A stretch of DNA of 64,000 bases from Sipunculus nudus. Lineage: Eukaryota; Annelida; Sipuncula; Golfingiida; Sipunculidae. The notes under the pieces are model-generated. The model had not been told where the DNA came from. It was given only the letters and a program-made list of their open reading frames with translations, and did no database searches. Shown piece after piece: positions 28,801 through 38,747 of the stretch. The first letter of the stretch is position 1. Each line of letters begins with the position of its first letter. The stretch covers positions 49,278,124-49,342,123 of the forward strand of contig CM049308.1 in assembly GCA_026874595.1 (NCBI GenBank), read 5' to 3'. Both the position numbers and the translations under genes were made by a program.

Positions 28801-30512
28801 CTCCAGTATATATCTGAATAACTAATGCACTGATGACCATCATACTTGGCATGCATATTGATCATGGAGTGTTTCATCAGTTCCTGTACACTGGTGGTGC
28901 CACCTGTATTTTTTCAATTTTTAGGCATTTTTTCTCTATATTTATGAGACCTTCAAATGAAGTGGTCATCTGTTAACATGGCACAAACCATAACTGCTGA
29001 ACCTAGAATCTTCATACTTGACATCAAGGGAGACCAATGAAAAATCTCCTTAGAAACCTGAAATTAGGTCTCTTTTACCCATATTCTCCGAGCTATAGAG
29101 CTATATATATACTCCAAAGAATAATTAAAAATTTGATACAAACAAAATCTCCAGTATCTGAATAACTAATGCCTTGATAGCAATGATTCTTTAGATATAT
29201 ATTGATTATGGACTGTTTCATCAGTTCCTGCAGACTGGTGGAACTACCTGTATTTTTTTCAAATTTTTACGCATTTTTTTCTGTTTATGAGACCTTTAAA
29301 TGAAGTTGCCATCTATTCATAAGCCCACTGAAACCCACTTCTAAGGACTCTTCACAAAATTCATGATTTGTTTGCACTCGCAGTCATTTTGCTCATTGTT
29401 CAACATTCCTTGAATTCAGCTGTGCGTCATGGCCCATGGGCCATTAGTTCTCAAACCTTTCGTTAATATCACCTACCAATAAGGGAAGATCACGAGGTTC
29501 AATGCCACAGTCACAGCATCCTCTTTTTTTAAAAAGATTATGGACACATTTTAAGCAAATGTTATCATCCCAAACCTCCCGTCCTTCACATATGGTTCAC
29601 CTATATATATCACCGTCCTCCCGGAATTTCACTTAGTTTCACTTAGTCTAATAATAATTACATTTTTAAAACACAATCGTGACATTCCTGTCACTGGTAA
29701 CCACAGATTTGGGACTTATAGCAATATAAAGCATGATATTATGAAGCTACTGGAGCGCAATATTAACAAGCTATAAGTACAAGTTTATTCGTGCAAAATG
29801 CAATATTTAATATATTTTAAAACACTTTAAGCTATGTAAACACAGGTAATAGGGCCGAATGTCCTGTGTCCTCCGTTTACAGTCGATGGTGATTAACGCT
29901 ATCCAGGGTGTGATCATCGGTATCTGCATCGCCCTGCCCGTGCTGATACTGGCCACAGGAAATTTCATCATAGGCACGTTTGCCACCGTGGTCATCTGTA
30001 TCATCACCGTGTGTGTCATAGGCGTCATACCGCTGGCTGGCTGGAAACTAGGGGTGAGACAGACTTACCAAGTTACCATATACATAATATTACGTAGAAG
30101 ACAGGTGGTTCGTCCTTTAGATGTTGTTAGGAGATTTGTCCTCACTCAGAAAAACTGTACTTTTTATCTGACAGCTGGCACGCTAAACAATACGCTGCCA
30201 GGGCATCAAAAAGTGTCTTCATAAGACATTACTGAAAATTCTTGTCGTACATGTGTTTGTCTGGGACAAAAGATAATGTTTCTTTGTGTCAATAAATATC
30301 TGCTCCAGTTACACAAATAGAGTGTGCTTTCTAAAAGGCACATTTTGTGACACGGGCAATGATCGATATACCCATAACGCAACCGTTAAACACACACACA
30401 CATGCGCACGGCGAAATACCAGCGCCTTGTGAACCTGAGAAAGGATTTAGAGTTACTCTGCATGAAATGAAAGAAAAAAAATTCTCATCTTTGAATATTT
30501 GTTACTGCGAAT

Positions 30513-30583
<71 letters not shown>

Positions 30584-31260
30584 ATATTTTTTTGTTATAA
30601 TAAAATGTCACTTTCAATTTCTTATGACTCATTCGTCAACAAGACAAATATCATCCTGTAATGATCATAACAATGTGGAGCAAATAAAGAAAACTAACTG
30701 ACATATTTCCTCAGGTGCTTGCGTCATTGAACTTAAGCCTCGTTGTGGGACTGTCTGTGGACTATACCATACATTTGGCGGAGGGATACCACATGTCAAT
30801 ATACCCTGACCGAAAGGGGCGCGTCCGGGACACGCTGGAACACATGGGGACTTCCGTCATTTCCGGGGCTGTCACCACGCTGGGTGCGTCATTCTTTCTG
30901 TTCTTCGGCCAGATCCAGTTCTTCCTGCAGTTTGGGGCGTTCATGTTTTCTACCATAGGGTTCTCCATGGTTTTCTCGCTTGGTTTCTTCACCACGGTGC
31001 TGGCCCTGTGTGGTCCTGAGAACGACACGGGATCCCTCCTTCCTCTGTATACGTGGATTAAATACCGAGTGACCGGGCGCGGGAAAGACGACACAACCTG
31101 CGCGGAATGTGACGGGAAGGGCTTCATCACACACACAGACAAACACACACATAACGAGCCAGGGTTCAAGGACGGTCTATCTGTGTTGAAAGATTCACCC
31201 AAATATTGTTTACAAGACCATCATCAGAAAGAACAGCCATCGGAGTCTACCTACTTGTAG
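14224..31260 (+). CDS. Dispatched/Patched-like membrane protein with sterol-sensing domain, complete, 10 exons
   Basis: Ten exons (14224-14407, 18126-19594, 19842-20066, 20408-20536, 21236-21388, 21593-21746, 21972-22102, 22935-23012, 29883-30053, 30715-31260) give 3240 coding bases, or 1079 residues. The ATG follows an in-frame stop and has A at -3. The protein has the RND-type double layout: TM1 near residues 55-80, a large extracellular loop, then a sterol-sensing domain from about residue 318 (FSDMALAFGSFIFIFGFIWF), a second extracellular loop (exons 3-8), and a second TM bundle in exons 9-10. GIGADDIFVF (D389, D390) and GLSVDYTIHLAEGY (D914) match the three intramembrane aspartates that bind Na+ in Dispatched. 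The family exports or moves sterols and lipid-linked ligands. Assignment to Dispatched rather than another Patched-domain family rests on the GADD motif and is moderate. Confidence 0.9.
14560..14660 (+). mobile_element. SINE 3' end, 5'-truncated
   Basis: It shares the tail GAGAGTGC.ACGTA.TAGTTATTATAAC and CATGTAAAATAAATAAAG with the fuller SINE at 49857-50080. No tRNA head is present. It lies inside intron 1 of the Dispatched-like gene. Confidence 0.6.
15075..15106 (+). repeat. Poly-G tract
   Basis: 25 consecutive G, one A, then six G, within intron 1 of the Dispatched-like gene. It could form a G-quadruplex in the nascent RNA. Its exact length may be unreliable in the assembly. Confidence 0.9.
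15747..18008 (+). repeat. 2.2-kb homopyrimidine array, 28-bp unit
   Basis: Almost pure C/T on the + strand. From about 15783 to 16400 the unit is 28 bp (TTGCCTTCCCTTCTCC plus TTTCCTCTTTAC); further right it decays. AG dinucleotides are rare. It ends about 117 bases upstream of the exon 2 acceptor at 18125. Long leucine/proline/serine-rich frames here come only from base composition and are not genes. Confidence 0.93.
18126..19594 (+). CDS. Dispatched-like exon 2: loop 1 and sterol-sensing domain
   Basis: The 1469-base main exon runs from phase 1 to phase 0, with acceptor TTGCAG and donor CAG|GTGCGT. It encodes residues 62-551: the rest of TM1, the cysteine-containing first loop, the sterol-sensing TM bundle with GADD at 19100-19111, and TM7 near its end. 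The exon begins 23 bases before the first start-like codon in this frame. Confidence 0.93.
19757..19813. repeat. (TA)n microsatellite
   Basis: An uninterrupted AT dinucleotide run in the short intron 2 of the Dispatched-like gene, ending about 28 bases before the next acceptor. Confidence 0.95.
19842..20066 (+). CDS. Dispatched-like exon 3
   Basis: This exon has 75 codons, phase 0 at both ends, with acceptor ATATAG and donor AAG|GTAATG. It opens the second extracellular loop (VKIYKDDTQYGEAYNLVFG). The preceding 247-base intron is largely a TA microsatellite. Confidence 0.88.
20215..20291. repeat. (TA)n microsatellite
   Basis: A second TA run, with one small interruption, in intron 3 of the same gene. 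Confidence 0.95.
20408..20536 (+). CDS. Dispatched-like exon 4
   Basis: This exon has 43 codons in phase 0 (GLCNKLRYGLTPEQAHKLRI onward), with acceptor CAACAG and donor AGG|GTGAGA. It is part of the second extracellular loop and carries two cysteines. Confidence 0.82.
21236..21388 (+). CDS. Dispatched-like exon 5
   Basis: This exon has 51 codons in phase 0, with acceptor TTACAG and donor GAG|GTGAGT. It encodes AESRRLEIITGQKLDLSLPL and ends SAFDRYFE, continuing the second loop. Confidence 0.85.
21593..21746 (+). CDS. Dispatched-like exon 6
   Basis: Runs from phase 0 to phase 1, with acceptor TTTCAG and donor GAG|GTCAGG. It encodes IAVGHWLMNGYSMLATPDYY and ends with NLAPNVTG. Confidence 0.85.
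21972..22102 (+). CDS. Dispatched-like exon 7
   Basis: Runs from phase 1 to phase 0, with acceptor GTGTAG and donor GAG|GTCGGT (a weak donor). It encodes GFEYGTRLRWAALRVNLSIS and ends WQEWENFVRRE, just before the second TM bundle. Confidence 0.84.
22935..23012 (+). CDS. Dispatched-like exon 8
   Basis: This 26-codon exon is in phase 0 (TDNMPYQLKRGFQTNIFMWQ). The first of two close AG sites (22934) is chosen because the second would break the frame. The donor is GAG|GTATGT. A 6.9-kb repeat-filled intron follows. Confidence 0.78.
23222..27276 (+). mobile_element. Composite repeat element A with short inverted ends, about 4.05 kb
   Basis: It starts with TTAGCTCAGCTGACT, then TCATCTGAGCTATAG, which forms a short hairpin, followed by a run of TCCG-type repeats. 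It ends with GATCAGCTGAGCG and CCCATGGGTCCCTTGTT. The terminal GCTCAGCTGA and TCAGCTGAGC are inverted. Inside, sequence near 23390 recurs near 24071 (about 680-bp period) and partly at 25490-25640 and 26740. No transposase or other coding frame was recognised, so it is non-autonomous if mobile. Confidence 0.55.
25741..25905. repeat. (CT)n imperfect microsatellite
   Basis: CT runs broken by TTT and CA, inside composite element A. Confidence 0.9.
27571..29455 (+). mobile_element. Composite repeat element B, about 1.9 kb, with ~345-bp internal tandem units
   Basis: It opens with the same TTAGCTCAGCTGACT and TCATCTGAGCTATAG hairpin and TCCG repeats as element A, and closes with ATTCAGCTGTGCG and CCCATGGGCCATTAGTT. 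Internal units begin CGTAACCACTGGACCTGG near 27664, 28003 and 28353, with a decayed copy near 28989. Each unit has a GGTAGCGCCACCTG-type palindrome and a variable C-run after the GGGGCTC motif. No coding capacity was seen. Confidence 0.6.
29883..30053 (+). CDS. Dispatched-like exon 9: TM8-TM9
   Basis: This exon has 57 codons in phase 0, with acceptor TTACAG and donor GGG|GTGAGA. It has two hydrophobic helices, GVIIGICIALPVLILATG and FATVVICIITVCVIGVIPLA, then GWKLG, a typical join to the next helix in Patched-type proteins. Confidence 0.9.
30516..30583. repeat. (CT)n microsatellite
   Basis: A CT dinucleotide run in intron 9 of the Dispatched-like gene. Confidence 0.95.
30715..31260 (+). CDS. 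Dispatched-like exon 10: last TM bundle and tail
   Basis: Opens with VLASLNLSLVVGLSVDYTIH (the third conserved Asp), then HMGTSVISGAVTTLGASFFL and further helices. A cytoplasmic tail of about 90 residues follows, containing CAECDGKGF (C1027, C1030). The stop is TAG at 31258-31260. An AATAAA at 31944-31949 is a plausible poly(A) signal. Confidence 0.93.
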   Translation: MLASLNLSLVVGLSVDYTIHLAEGYHMSIYPDRKGRVRDTLEHMGTSVISGAVTTLGASFFLFFGQIQFFLQFGAFMFSTIGFSMVFSLGFFTTVLALCGPENDTGSLLPLYTWIKYRVTGRGKDDTTCAECDGKGFITHTDKHTHNEPGFKDGLSVLKDSPKYCLQDHHQKEQPSESTYL

Positions 31261-32174
31261 AAGGACAGAGCAGTGATCAGTATATATATATAAATATGCT
31301 AACATGTCTCTCCTGAAAGCAGAGACCGGACCGAGGTAGTGATGATGATGTTGTTAGATGAAGAACATGATGATATATTATGTATCAAATATAGTCAGTT
31401 TTACTTCATGTACTACAGAACTGTTTCGTTAGTACAGCTGACTAGCCGGCTCACTCTTCAGGTACTAACTGATCTGGTCAGATATGCAGGTGAAGTTCGC
31501 AATAATAGGTGGGATTAGTCTGGGGTTATTCGGTTTGGTGGGGTTGTTGGGGCCATGGTAGCTATTGTGTTGCGCTGGTTGCGTGGGGATTCGTGTGATT
31601 ACTTAACGTTACAAAGCAGGTGTATGGCTTTGTGTTTACATGTGGAGGTCAGTCGCTTCTATTGTTCCATGTGCTTTCTTCTGGTCTGCATATAATAAAA
31701 TATTCATTATTTATTGTTGAGCACTCTTCATATCATCATATCATCATGGATCCAGTTAGTTTAAAGTACTCTACAAAGAACATCCCCCTGCCAAGGAACT
31801 GGGCCCCAACAACAACCCTACGGAACCGAATAAGGATATTTAAACTGTCACATAAACCAATTAAGAACAGGAGTGCAGCAAATATAATTTTAATTATAAT
31901 GAAATTCATTGTTATGAGACAATTGTTTTTTGTTTGCACTTGAAATAAAGGAGACATGATATTCTCAAAACCTTAAGTTAATGCCCAATGATAAATATAT
32001 AAATATTTCTATTCATAACATACGTTAAACATAGTTTATCTCACCATTTGTAGCAACTTTATGTGCCTATTTTTGTTTTCGGTATTTTAAATATTGGACT
32101 TGATGAACATTGTGAACTATTATATCATACTATACAAAAGTGCAAAATACTCAAATTAGTGGATATATATATTT

Positions 32175-32230
<56 letters not shown>
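32175..32230. repeat. (CA)n-(TA)n compound microsatellite
   Basis: A CA run passing directly into a TA run. Confidence 0.95.
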
Positions 32231-32234
<4 letters not shown>

Positions 32235-32392
32235 TCATTTCAGGGTTTCTGCACTTCCTATAACGAGATATAATATATCACAATGTTCATCCTGCAAAGT
32301 TTGAGGAATATTTGCTCTTCATTTTTTAAGACCTGTGGCGGCACATTATTCACATGGCCTGAATTGGTTCTTATTTTCAGACACGACAATTT

Positions 32393-32432
32393 CCACACAC
32401 ACACACACACGCACACACACACACACACACAC
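32393..32432. repeat. (CA)n microsatellite
   Basis: A CA run with one CG interruption. Confidence 0.95.
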
Positions 32433-33194
32433 AAGGATGGGCATCATCCCGCATTATCCCTATCATAAATCAAACTTTGAAGAAAATTCGCCCAACCAAT
32501 ATTTACACCACCCTTAAAGGCACATTCTTGTAATTGAGTGGTGGTCATATCTGTTAATTTAGGCTCTATCAACATCCAGTCAGCTTTAATGAATTCGTGA
32601 AAGTTTGCCACTTTATGAAATTACTATCTACATTTTTTTTCAAATGCTCTGCGTTTGTGTTACATATAAAAATATATAGTAAAATATACGATGTGTTATT
32701 CATCGGCAGAAATATCAGTATTTGTTTTTTTATCTCAGGTAAATACTGGCTGCAAATGAACCGCGTGTCTTAAATGTTATTAAATGCTCATCTAAAATTC
32801 GTTTTTCTTCAGGTGTACAGTAATCTTAACTGAAATCAAATAATAATCCTCTAAAACAAATTTCACGTAAAATTCTAAAAAGTAATACCTTTTGACATAT
32901 TTTTATGTGTACTTGTATTGTTTTCTGTCCAGGTCAAGCAATAATAATAATAACTTTAAGTTTTGAACAAGCCGAGGACAGGACCTGTCATATGTTGATT
33001 TTTTTCATTGTATTTGTCCAAAATAAACATTAGGTATAGTGTGGTTTGTTAAGGAACATAAACCACAGACTTTCACTATATATATATATATTGACGCCAT
33101 CCACAGAAAAATTCCCAGTGACCCCAGTGACAGGAATATCTAGGTCTCAAGAAAAGCTTAGTATTTCTTATATTGTCACTGTCATATTTACAGG

Positions 33195-34931
33195 AGGGAA
33201 TTAAAATAATAAAGTCAGTCCTTGACGTTGCTAATGAACCAGATGATTCCTCCTGACTGGAAGTGTGCAAGGGTGGTACCCATTTATAAGGGTAAAGGGA
33301 AACTTTCTGATACTAACAATTACCGGCCAATTTCGATCACCAGCCATGTGATTAAAATCTTAGAGAAGCACATTAAACGTCATCTCCTTAATTACTTAAA
33401 CCACAAACGCTTGATATCTCCTGAACAAACTGCCTTTCTTGCAAACAACTCTACCCAAACTGCATTACATAGAATAGTTGATAATTGGCTGACAGTTATG
33501 AACTGCGGACGTGTAAACTCCATATGCTTTCTCGACCTTAAAAAAGGTTTTGATTCCCTAAATCACGATATATTATTGGGTAAATTAAAACAGTATGGCG
33601 TAAATGGAAATTCGCACACCTGGTTTTATAATTATTTATACGACCGAAAGCAGTTTGTCTGCTTCAATAACTATAATTCTGAGGTAAAAACAATCGATAC
33701 AGGTGTACCACAAGGCACTGTACTTGGACCCATTCTTTTCTTACTATATCTTAATGACTTGCCCGATAATGTAACAGACGCAAAATGCTCGATTTATGCA
33801 GACGACATCACGCTATACGCAGACGGCATCGATCGCGAATCAGCACAACATAAGTTACAGGCTGCTGTAGACCAAGTTACTAAATGGCTTAATAAAAACA
33901 AACTAATTGCAAACGCCACAAAATCAGCTACTATGCTTGTGAGTTCCAAGCAACGCAAACAATCAAATTCATTACAAATAATTATCGATAAAGATATTGT
34001 CCCGAATGTCGATGAATTTTCTCACCTTGGCTTGATCATTGACGCCCATCTCACATGGAAATCTCACACTTCTACCGTTTTTAAAAAGCTATGTTGCAAA
34101 ATTGGACTTTTACATCGGCTCAGCAAATTACTACCACAGAAGTTTTTAGTCACTATATATCACGCCTTTGTTCAACCCTCAATAGATTATAGCCTAACAG
34201 TATGGGGCAGCTGTCCCAGCACATTCCGTGCCGCAATCCAACGAATGCAGTGTCGTGCGGCTAGGATAATAACAAAAAATTACGACCCAACACAAAGAAG
34301 TTTAGATTTAGTGAAAGAAATAGGCTTAATGACAATTGAACAGCGATATTTGTACCTCCTATCTATTTTAACCTATAAATGCATAAATGATTTAGCCCCT
34401 TCATATTTATGTAAGAATTTTCATATGGTGAAGGGCATTCATAATTATTCGACGCGGTTAACCGAAAACAAAAACTGTATCCTTCCGAAACCGCGTATTG
34501 AAGCCTTCAAGGCTACCTCTTTTTATGCAGGCAGTACTCTATGGAACTCCCTTCCTCGACACATTAAGTTTGCTTCTAATTTGCAGCATTTTAAAAAATT
34601 CTCACGTTCGTACTTCTCCGATTTTACAATGATGTCATAATCTTATCACAGCACGAAATTGTTTTAGATGTAATCGTTGCTCTTACCGCTGTTAGTACCG
34701 TCCCTTTTATTAATTTTATGATATTATCATTCCTTTGTAATGATTTTACAGTCTCATTATGTCTTTTATATTTCGCATTGTACATGTACTTTTATGTATT
34801 TTTATTATCATGTTCCATTGTTTATAATATCTTGTATATCTTGGAAGAGGGCCCTGCTTATAACAGAATTCTTATTCTGGTACAGGCCACCCTTCACAAT
34901 ATTATAATAATAATAATAATAATAATCATCA
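33195..34931 (+). mobile_element. 5'-truncated non-LTR retrotransposon (LINE)
   Basis: It contains an open reverse transcriptase frame, about 260 bases of 3' UTR, and a terminal (TAA/ATA)n run at about 34900-34930, typical of several LINE clades. The endonuclease part and the 5' end are absent, the usual result of incomplete reverse transcription. The left junction is uncertain (33195-33213). Confidence 0.85.
33213..34640 (+). CDS. LINE ORF2 fragment: reverse transcriptase and C-terminal region
   Basis: The frame is open for 475 residues and lacks its natural start. Reverse transcriptase landmarks appear in order: VVPIYKGKGKLSDTNNYRPI, LISPEQTAF, the catalytic-strand region SICFLDLKKGFDSLNHDILL, GVPQGTVLGPILFLLYLNDL, and the active-site YADD at 33795-33806. 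The thumb and the C-terminal region (YLLSILTYKCINDLAPSYL, STLWNSLPRHIK) are those of LINEs of the CR1/L2/Jockey-like group. The catalytic aspartates are present. No frameshift or stop interrupts it, so the insertion looks young. It cannot move itself without an endonuclease. Confidence 0.9.
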   Translation, partial: SQSLTLLMNQMIPPDWKCARVVPIYKGKGKLSDTNNYRPISITSHVIKILEKHIKRHLLNYLNHKRLISPEQTAFLANNSTQTALHRIVDNWLTVMNCGRVNSICFLDLKKGFDSLNHDILLGKLKQYGVNGNSHTWFYNYLYDRKQFVCFNNYNSEVKTIDTGVPQGTVLGPILFLLYLNDLPDNVTDAKCSIYADDITLYADGIDRESAQHKLQAAVDQVTKWLNKNKLIANATKSATMLVSSKQRKQSNSLQIIIDKDIVPNVDEFSHLGLIIDAHLTWKSHTSTVFKKLCCKIGLLHRLSKLLPQKFLVTIYHAFVQPSIDYSLTVWGSCPSTFRAAIQRMQCRAARIITKNYDPTQRSLDLVKEIGLMTIEQRYLYLLSILTYKCINDLAPSYLCKNFHMVKGIHNYSTRLTENKNCILPKPRIEAFKATSFYAGSTLWNSLPRHIKFASNLQHFKKFSRSYFSDFTMMS

Positions 34932-37706
34932 TCTACTCGGTCCGCTCGTTACAAGGCGACAGTGCATTTGGAGAATGTTTACAGTTTTTGACTTACTTCT
35001 ACGTTTAACCGTGCATTCAGTAAGTGTTACCTGGCACAGTAACATCTGATGCTGAATAGGCCATAATGGCGAAACATTCATTTTGAATCAATTTATATGT
35101 TACAGGCCTTTGTATGCAATAATGTATTGTAAAATGTACAGGTATGTAGTAAGTTAAAGCCCTAGTCTGCAAGTCCAAATAAGTATACTGGATTAACAAA
35201 GGCATATAGAAAAAAAAACATAATCCCAGAAAAAAAACATTGTTCCATACATTAAAAAAGTTCTGTTACCCTATATAATTTTGCGTGTATATATACTGAA
35301 TATCTTTTGCATTTGTGAAAAAATGTTTGTCTCTCTGAAAGTCGTGGAATGAGGATATTTTCTCCTAGTTATGAACCCATAAGAGAAATTCCCTGTACAC
35401 AATTAAGACAGGGTTATCAAGTGTTCATGCAGTGACCAAATATGAACCCGAGAAAAAGGATGTGGCCCTTCATATCTGCACGTCGTCAGCCGTCACGATG
35501 TCCATCCATCCGTGCAGCAGCAACGTACCTTTATTAATAGACTGTTTATTAACAAGAGAAATAGCGTTTGTTTCATCATTTAGAGCACAGACACGTAGGT
35601 AAATATATATTCTATAATTGACGGTGCTACCATTCTACTTCCCCATGGCTAACCCACAGAAATTCCCGTCTTTGATCTTGAAATGTTGGGAACGATGCCA
35701 AGTGTGTCCTAAGGGGGTCATTTTCCATATGTTCCAATACATCTTGAGAAATTCGATTTTACTTTACGAAGTCACCGCTTTCTGTCAGAAACTGCGCAGA
35801 TGTCTCCCCAAGCAAGTGCGTGAACTTGAAGCGCCATCTATCAATTGGGAATAAAACTAAGTGGCCGGTGTTCAAGTGCAAATTAATAAACGGGTAATAT
35901 GCCAGTAATCTGTAAAAGATAAAGGGGTTACATGTAAATACTTCCGTATACGAATGGGAAGTCAGATGAAGTTTTGTCTTAAATTCTGTATCACCTTTAG
36001 CGTACAAATGAACTCTTTATAATAAACAGTTCTAATTTTTTTACGCAGTTTAAAATATTTGAAATCTTTGCTTTTTCATCATTCTCTACAAACACTGAAT
36101 CTTCACAAATGTTCGATCAGATAAACATTTATATTGACCATAAAAATAATTAAAAAAAACCTTCCAAATACAATTTTTTTAAAGCAGAGTTCTTTATTTA
36201 TACTTGTACATTCACCAACCTGGTTCATTTTTTTGTGAATAACGACAGGCAATAAACACATTATAAGTAATTTGTTTTTACGAGGACCTGAGTAAGTCGT
36301 GCCTTACACGTGGCGTTTGGTGACAACATGGTAGGCTCACGGTGCAGGTCGACTGAACATGAAAATCAGGAGGCGTGACAGGGACTCCGTGTTCAGGATG
36401 TACGGAGTTTTACTGGTCCATGTGGCCTGAGTAAGGGGTGTCCAGTAAGGTGAGTCCTGGTGTACTCTGCGAGTTCTAGCAGTTAATGAGCACGGAAGGA
36501 TCTTCAACAACTACAGGTAATGGCGCATCATATTTTTCAGTTAACAAATAATTAACCCCAAGCACCACACTCAATCCGCTTATACAGGCTTACACACATT
36601 AACACATACAGACACAAGTTCTGCATTTCACGAGCACTGATGAGAAGCTTGACTGATCTGCTTGTAAACTGTGATTAATTATTTATGTAAAAACTCATAT
36701 CTGATAATGGTGCGATATTAGCAGTGAAGTGCAGCTAACCTGAATTTCTGACTGGTGTACTGCACGATAAACTGTTAACAAGTTTACATAACATATCAAA
36801 TCGCTCATGAAACCCGATATGAAATGTAACTTCCACGGGCCGATAAAGTGAATAGTGGCCAGACTTTTAAGATGAGGGTTATGCTTTCGAGATGCTTATT
36901 TTATGAAAAGCTCGTCGGTCACAAACTATGGTCGGCAAACATAAATTGAGTGGCTTCAACCTGCTTGTAATTGACAACCTATTTAATGTTATTGGGTATT
37001 TATATAACATCGTATATCTTTTTTTTATAATTATATATTATTTTATCTTGTTTACTGCGGTTAACCAAAGAAAGTCGCGCACATACACATCTTCAGACCC
37101 TACATGCCAAACAATACATGCCTTTAAGAGTGAACTGTGTAAACGTGTGTTTTTATGATAATTAATGAAGTAGGAAGTTCCAGGAGCTCAAGCAGATTTA
37201 TGTTTACTGAATGATTTCAGACTAAGAACTTAGCTTTTCAGAAAGTTAACCGAGTTATTAACCAACCTAAGCTTACGTTGATTTTTTAACTGCGCAAATC
37301 CGCCAACTGGAACGAATGAACTTGGAGTTGTTTACCTAAAACATTCACCACCTGTTACTCATCTGACTGGTGCATATAAGAGGCATCCAGTATATATATC
37401 ATAACACTGCATGTTATTATACCCATATCCCTGTTTAAGAGCTGTACTTCTTAAACGTTAAGCTACCTCTGCCAGTCCACTAACTGTTCCTTCCAGTTAA
37501 AATAACACAAAATAACATGCATTAAAACATGAGTGTATACTCTTTCGATCGATTCATAAATCTTTAGTTTTACTTGATCAGTAAGAGTACAAATTCATTT
37601 ATTTATTTTTATTATAAAATTCTTATATGTTTTGTTTATTTTCTTTAAATTATATTAGTGGACAGAAAGAAGGAATGTGTGTATATATTAATTGGACATT
37701 AAACGA

Positions 37707-37710
<4 letters not shown>
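34932..37710 (+). other. Intergenic DNA, no gene recognised
   Basis: AT-rich sequence with only short frames lacking recognisable similarity. I see no RNA gene or repeat family that can be named. Confidence 0.5.

Positions 37711-37780
<70 letters not shown>
37711..37780. repeat. (TA)n microsatellite
   Basis: A long TA run with a single GT interruption, 75 bases left of the foldback hairpin. Confidence 0.95.
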
Positions 37781-37854
37781 GCAGAAATGATCTGCGAGAA
37801 TGCAGTCTTTCCTCCGCGGTCAAACAGTGCTATATGATAAGTAACAGAGCATGG

Positions 37855-37987
37855 TATATTAAGGTAAGTGATAGATCTGAGTCACTGCCGCCGGTTTCGC
37901 CTCATCGGCTCATCAGATTACTCATCTGATTGGCCGATGAGGCGAAACCGGCGGCAGTGACTCAGATCTATCACACACCTTAATATA
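37855..37987. repeat. Foldback hairpin, 64-bp arms, 5-base loop
   Basis: Left arm 37855-37918 and right arm 37924-37987 are reverse complements at about 60 of 64 positions, around the loop TACTC. The GC-rich core includes GCCGCCGGTTTCGCCTCAT and its complement. TA-rich DNA lies on both sides. No coding content. Confidence 0.93.
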
Positions 37988-38747
37988 TATATATATTTAT
38001 GTATGTGTGTCCTACGTCACTACACACTTATTTCCATCCCTCGTTATATTCATATTCCATTAATTCCTCGGTCATGATGTTTTCTGTGACAGGCACATCG
38101 ATGAACCGCTTACTTAATAATAATATAAAAACATGAAACCATAGTTGGAGGTGGATCCAGATATAAGGAAACGTTTCATTCAGTTTCTTTCATTGAAAAA
38201 ATGTCTATTTCAGGAAGAGCTGGCCATACTGTTGGCTTTTACATGTATTTTCATTGTGTGTGAGAGTGGTTATGGTATAATTTGTAATGTTAGCGGCGGA
38301 TCATGCCGACTAGGTGGAGTTATAAAGACAGCGACGTGCTCCGTTAAACTTGAACAATAAACCCTTACATGGTACAGGCTGATACAGTGTATTTTCTACC
38401 GTCCACCAACTGTCACACGACTTTACTCCGGTAACAAAAGCATCAAAATAACACGCAGTGTTTTGGTGTATGTATCGCTCCATTATCAACATGCACCTAC
38501 ATATGAACTACAGAGAAACTGTAAAATTCACAATTAAATAGCCTTATACTGTATCCGATGTTATAAAATTTTTACTCTGTACGTTTACCTGTTATTAATA
38601 AATGAATCAATTTAACTGGTCAATAGTATTTTGACGTCGAAGTATCAGAGTCGAGAGAAGCAGAATGCTTGTTTGATTATGGATTTTGTTGATCATGCAG
38701 CCTTGTATAACAAATGCTGTTACAATTTCTGTACATTTTGCCGTGTA
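37988..38747 (+). other. Intergenic DNA, no recognised feature
   Basis: AT-rich sequence between the hairpin and the 90-bp array. Nothing could be identified. Confidence 0.5.

Larger units (their letters stand above)
31261..33194 (+). other. Dispatched-like 3' UTR and intergenic DNA
   Basis: No gene was recognised. It holds a possible poly(A) signal at 31944 and two microsatellites. A short frame near 31747 (KYSTKNIPLP) faintly recalls a retroelement protein but is too short to call. Confidence 0.55.

Noticed and set aside
30762-31202. 146-residue antisense frame opposite the last Dispatched-like exon
   Set aside because: The sense strand encodes conserved transmembrane helices; the antisense product has no recognisable features.
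31747-31943. Possible retroelement protein fragment (SLKYSTKNIPLP)
   Set aside because: Only about 12 residues look familiar and similarity stops at once; too weak to annotate.
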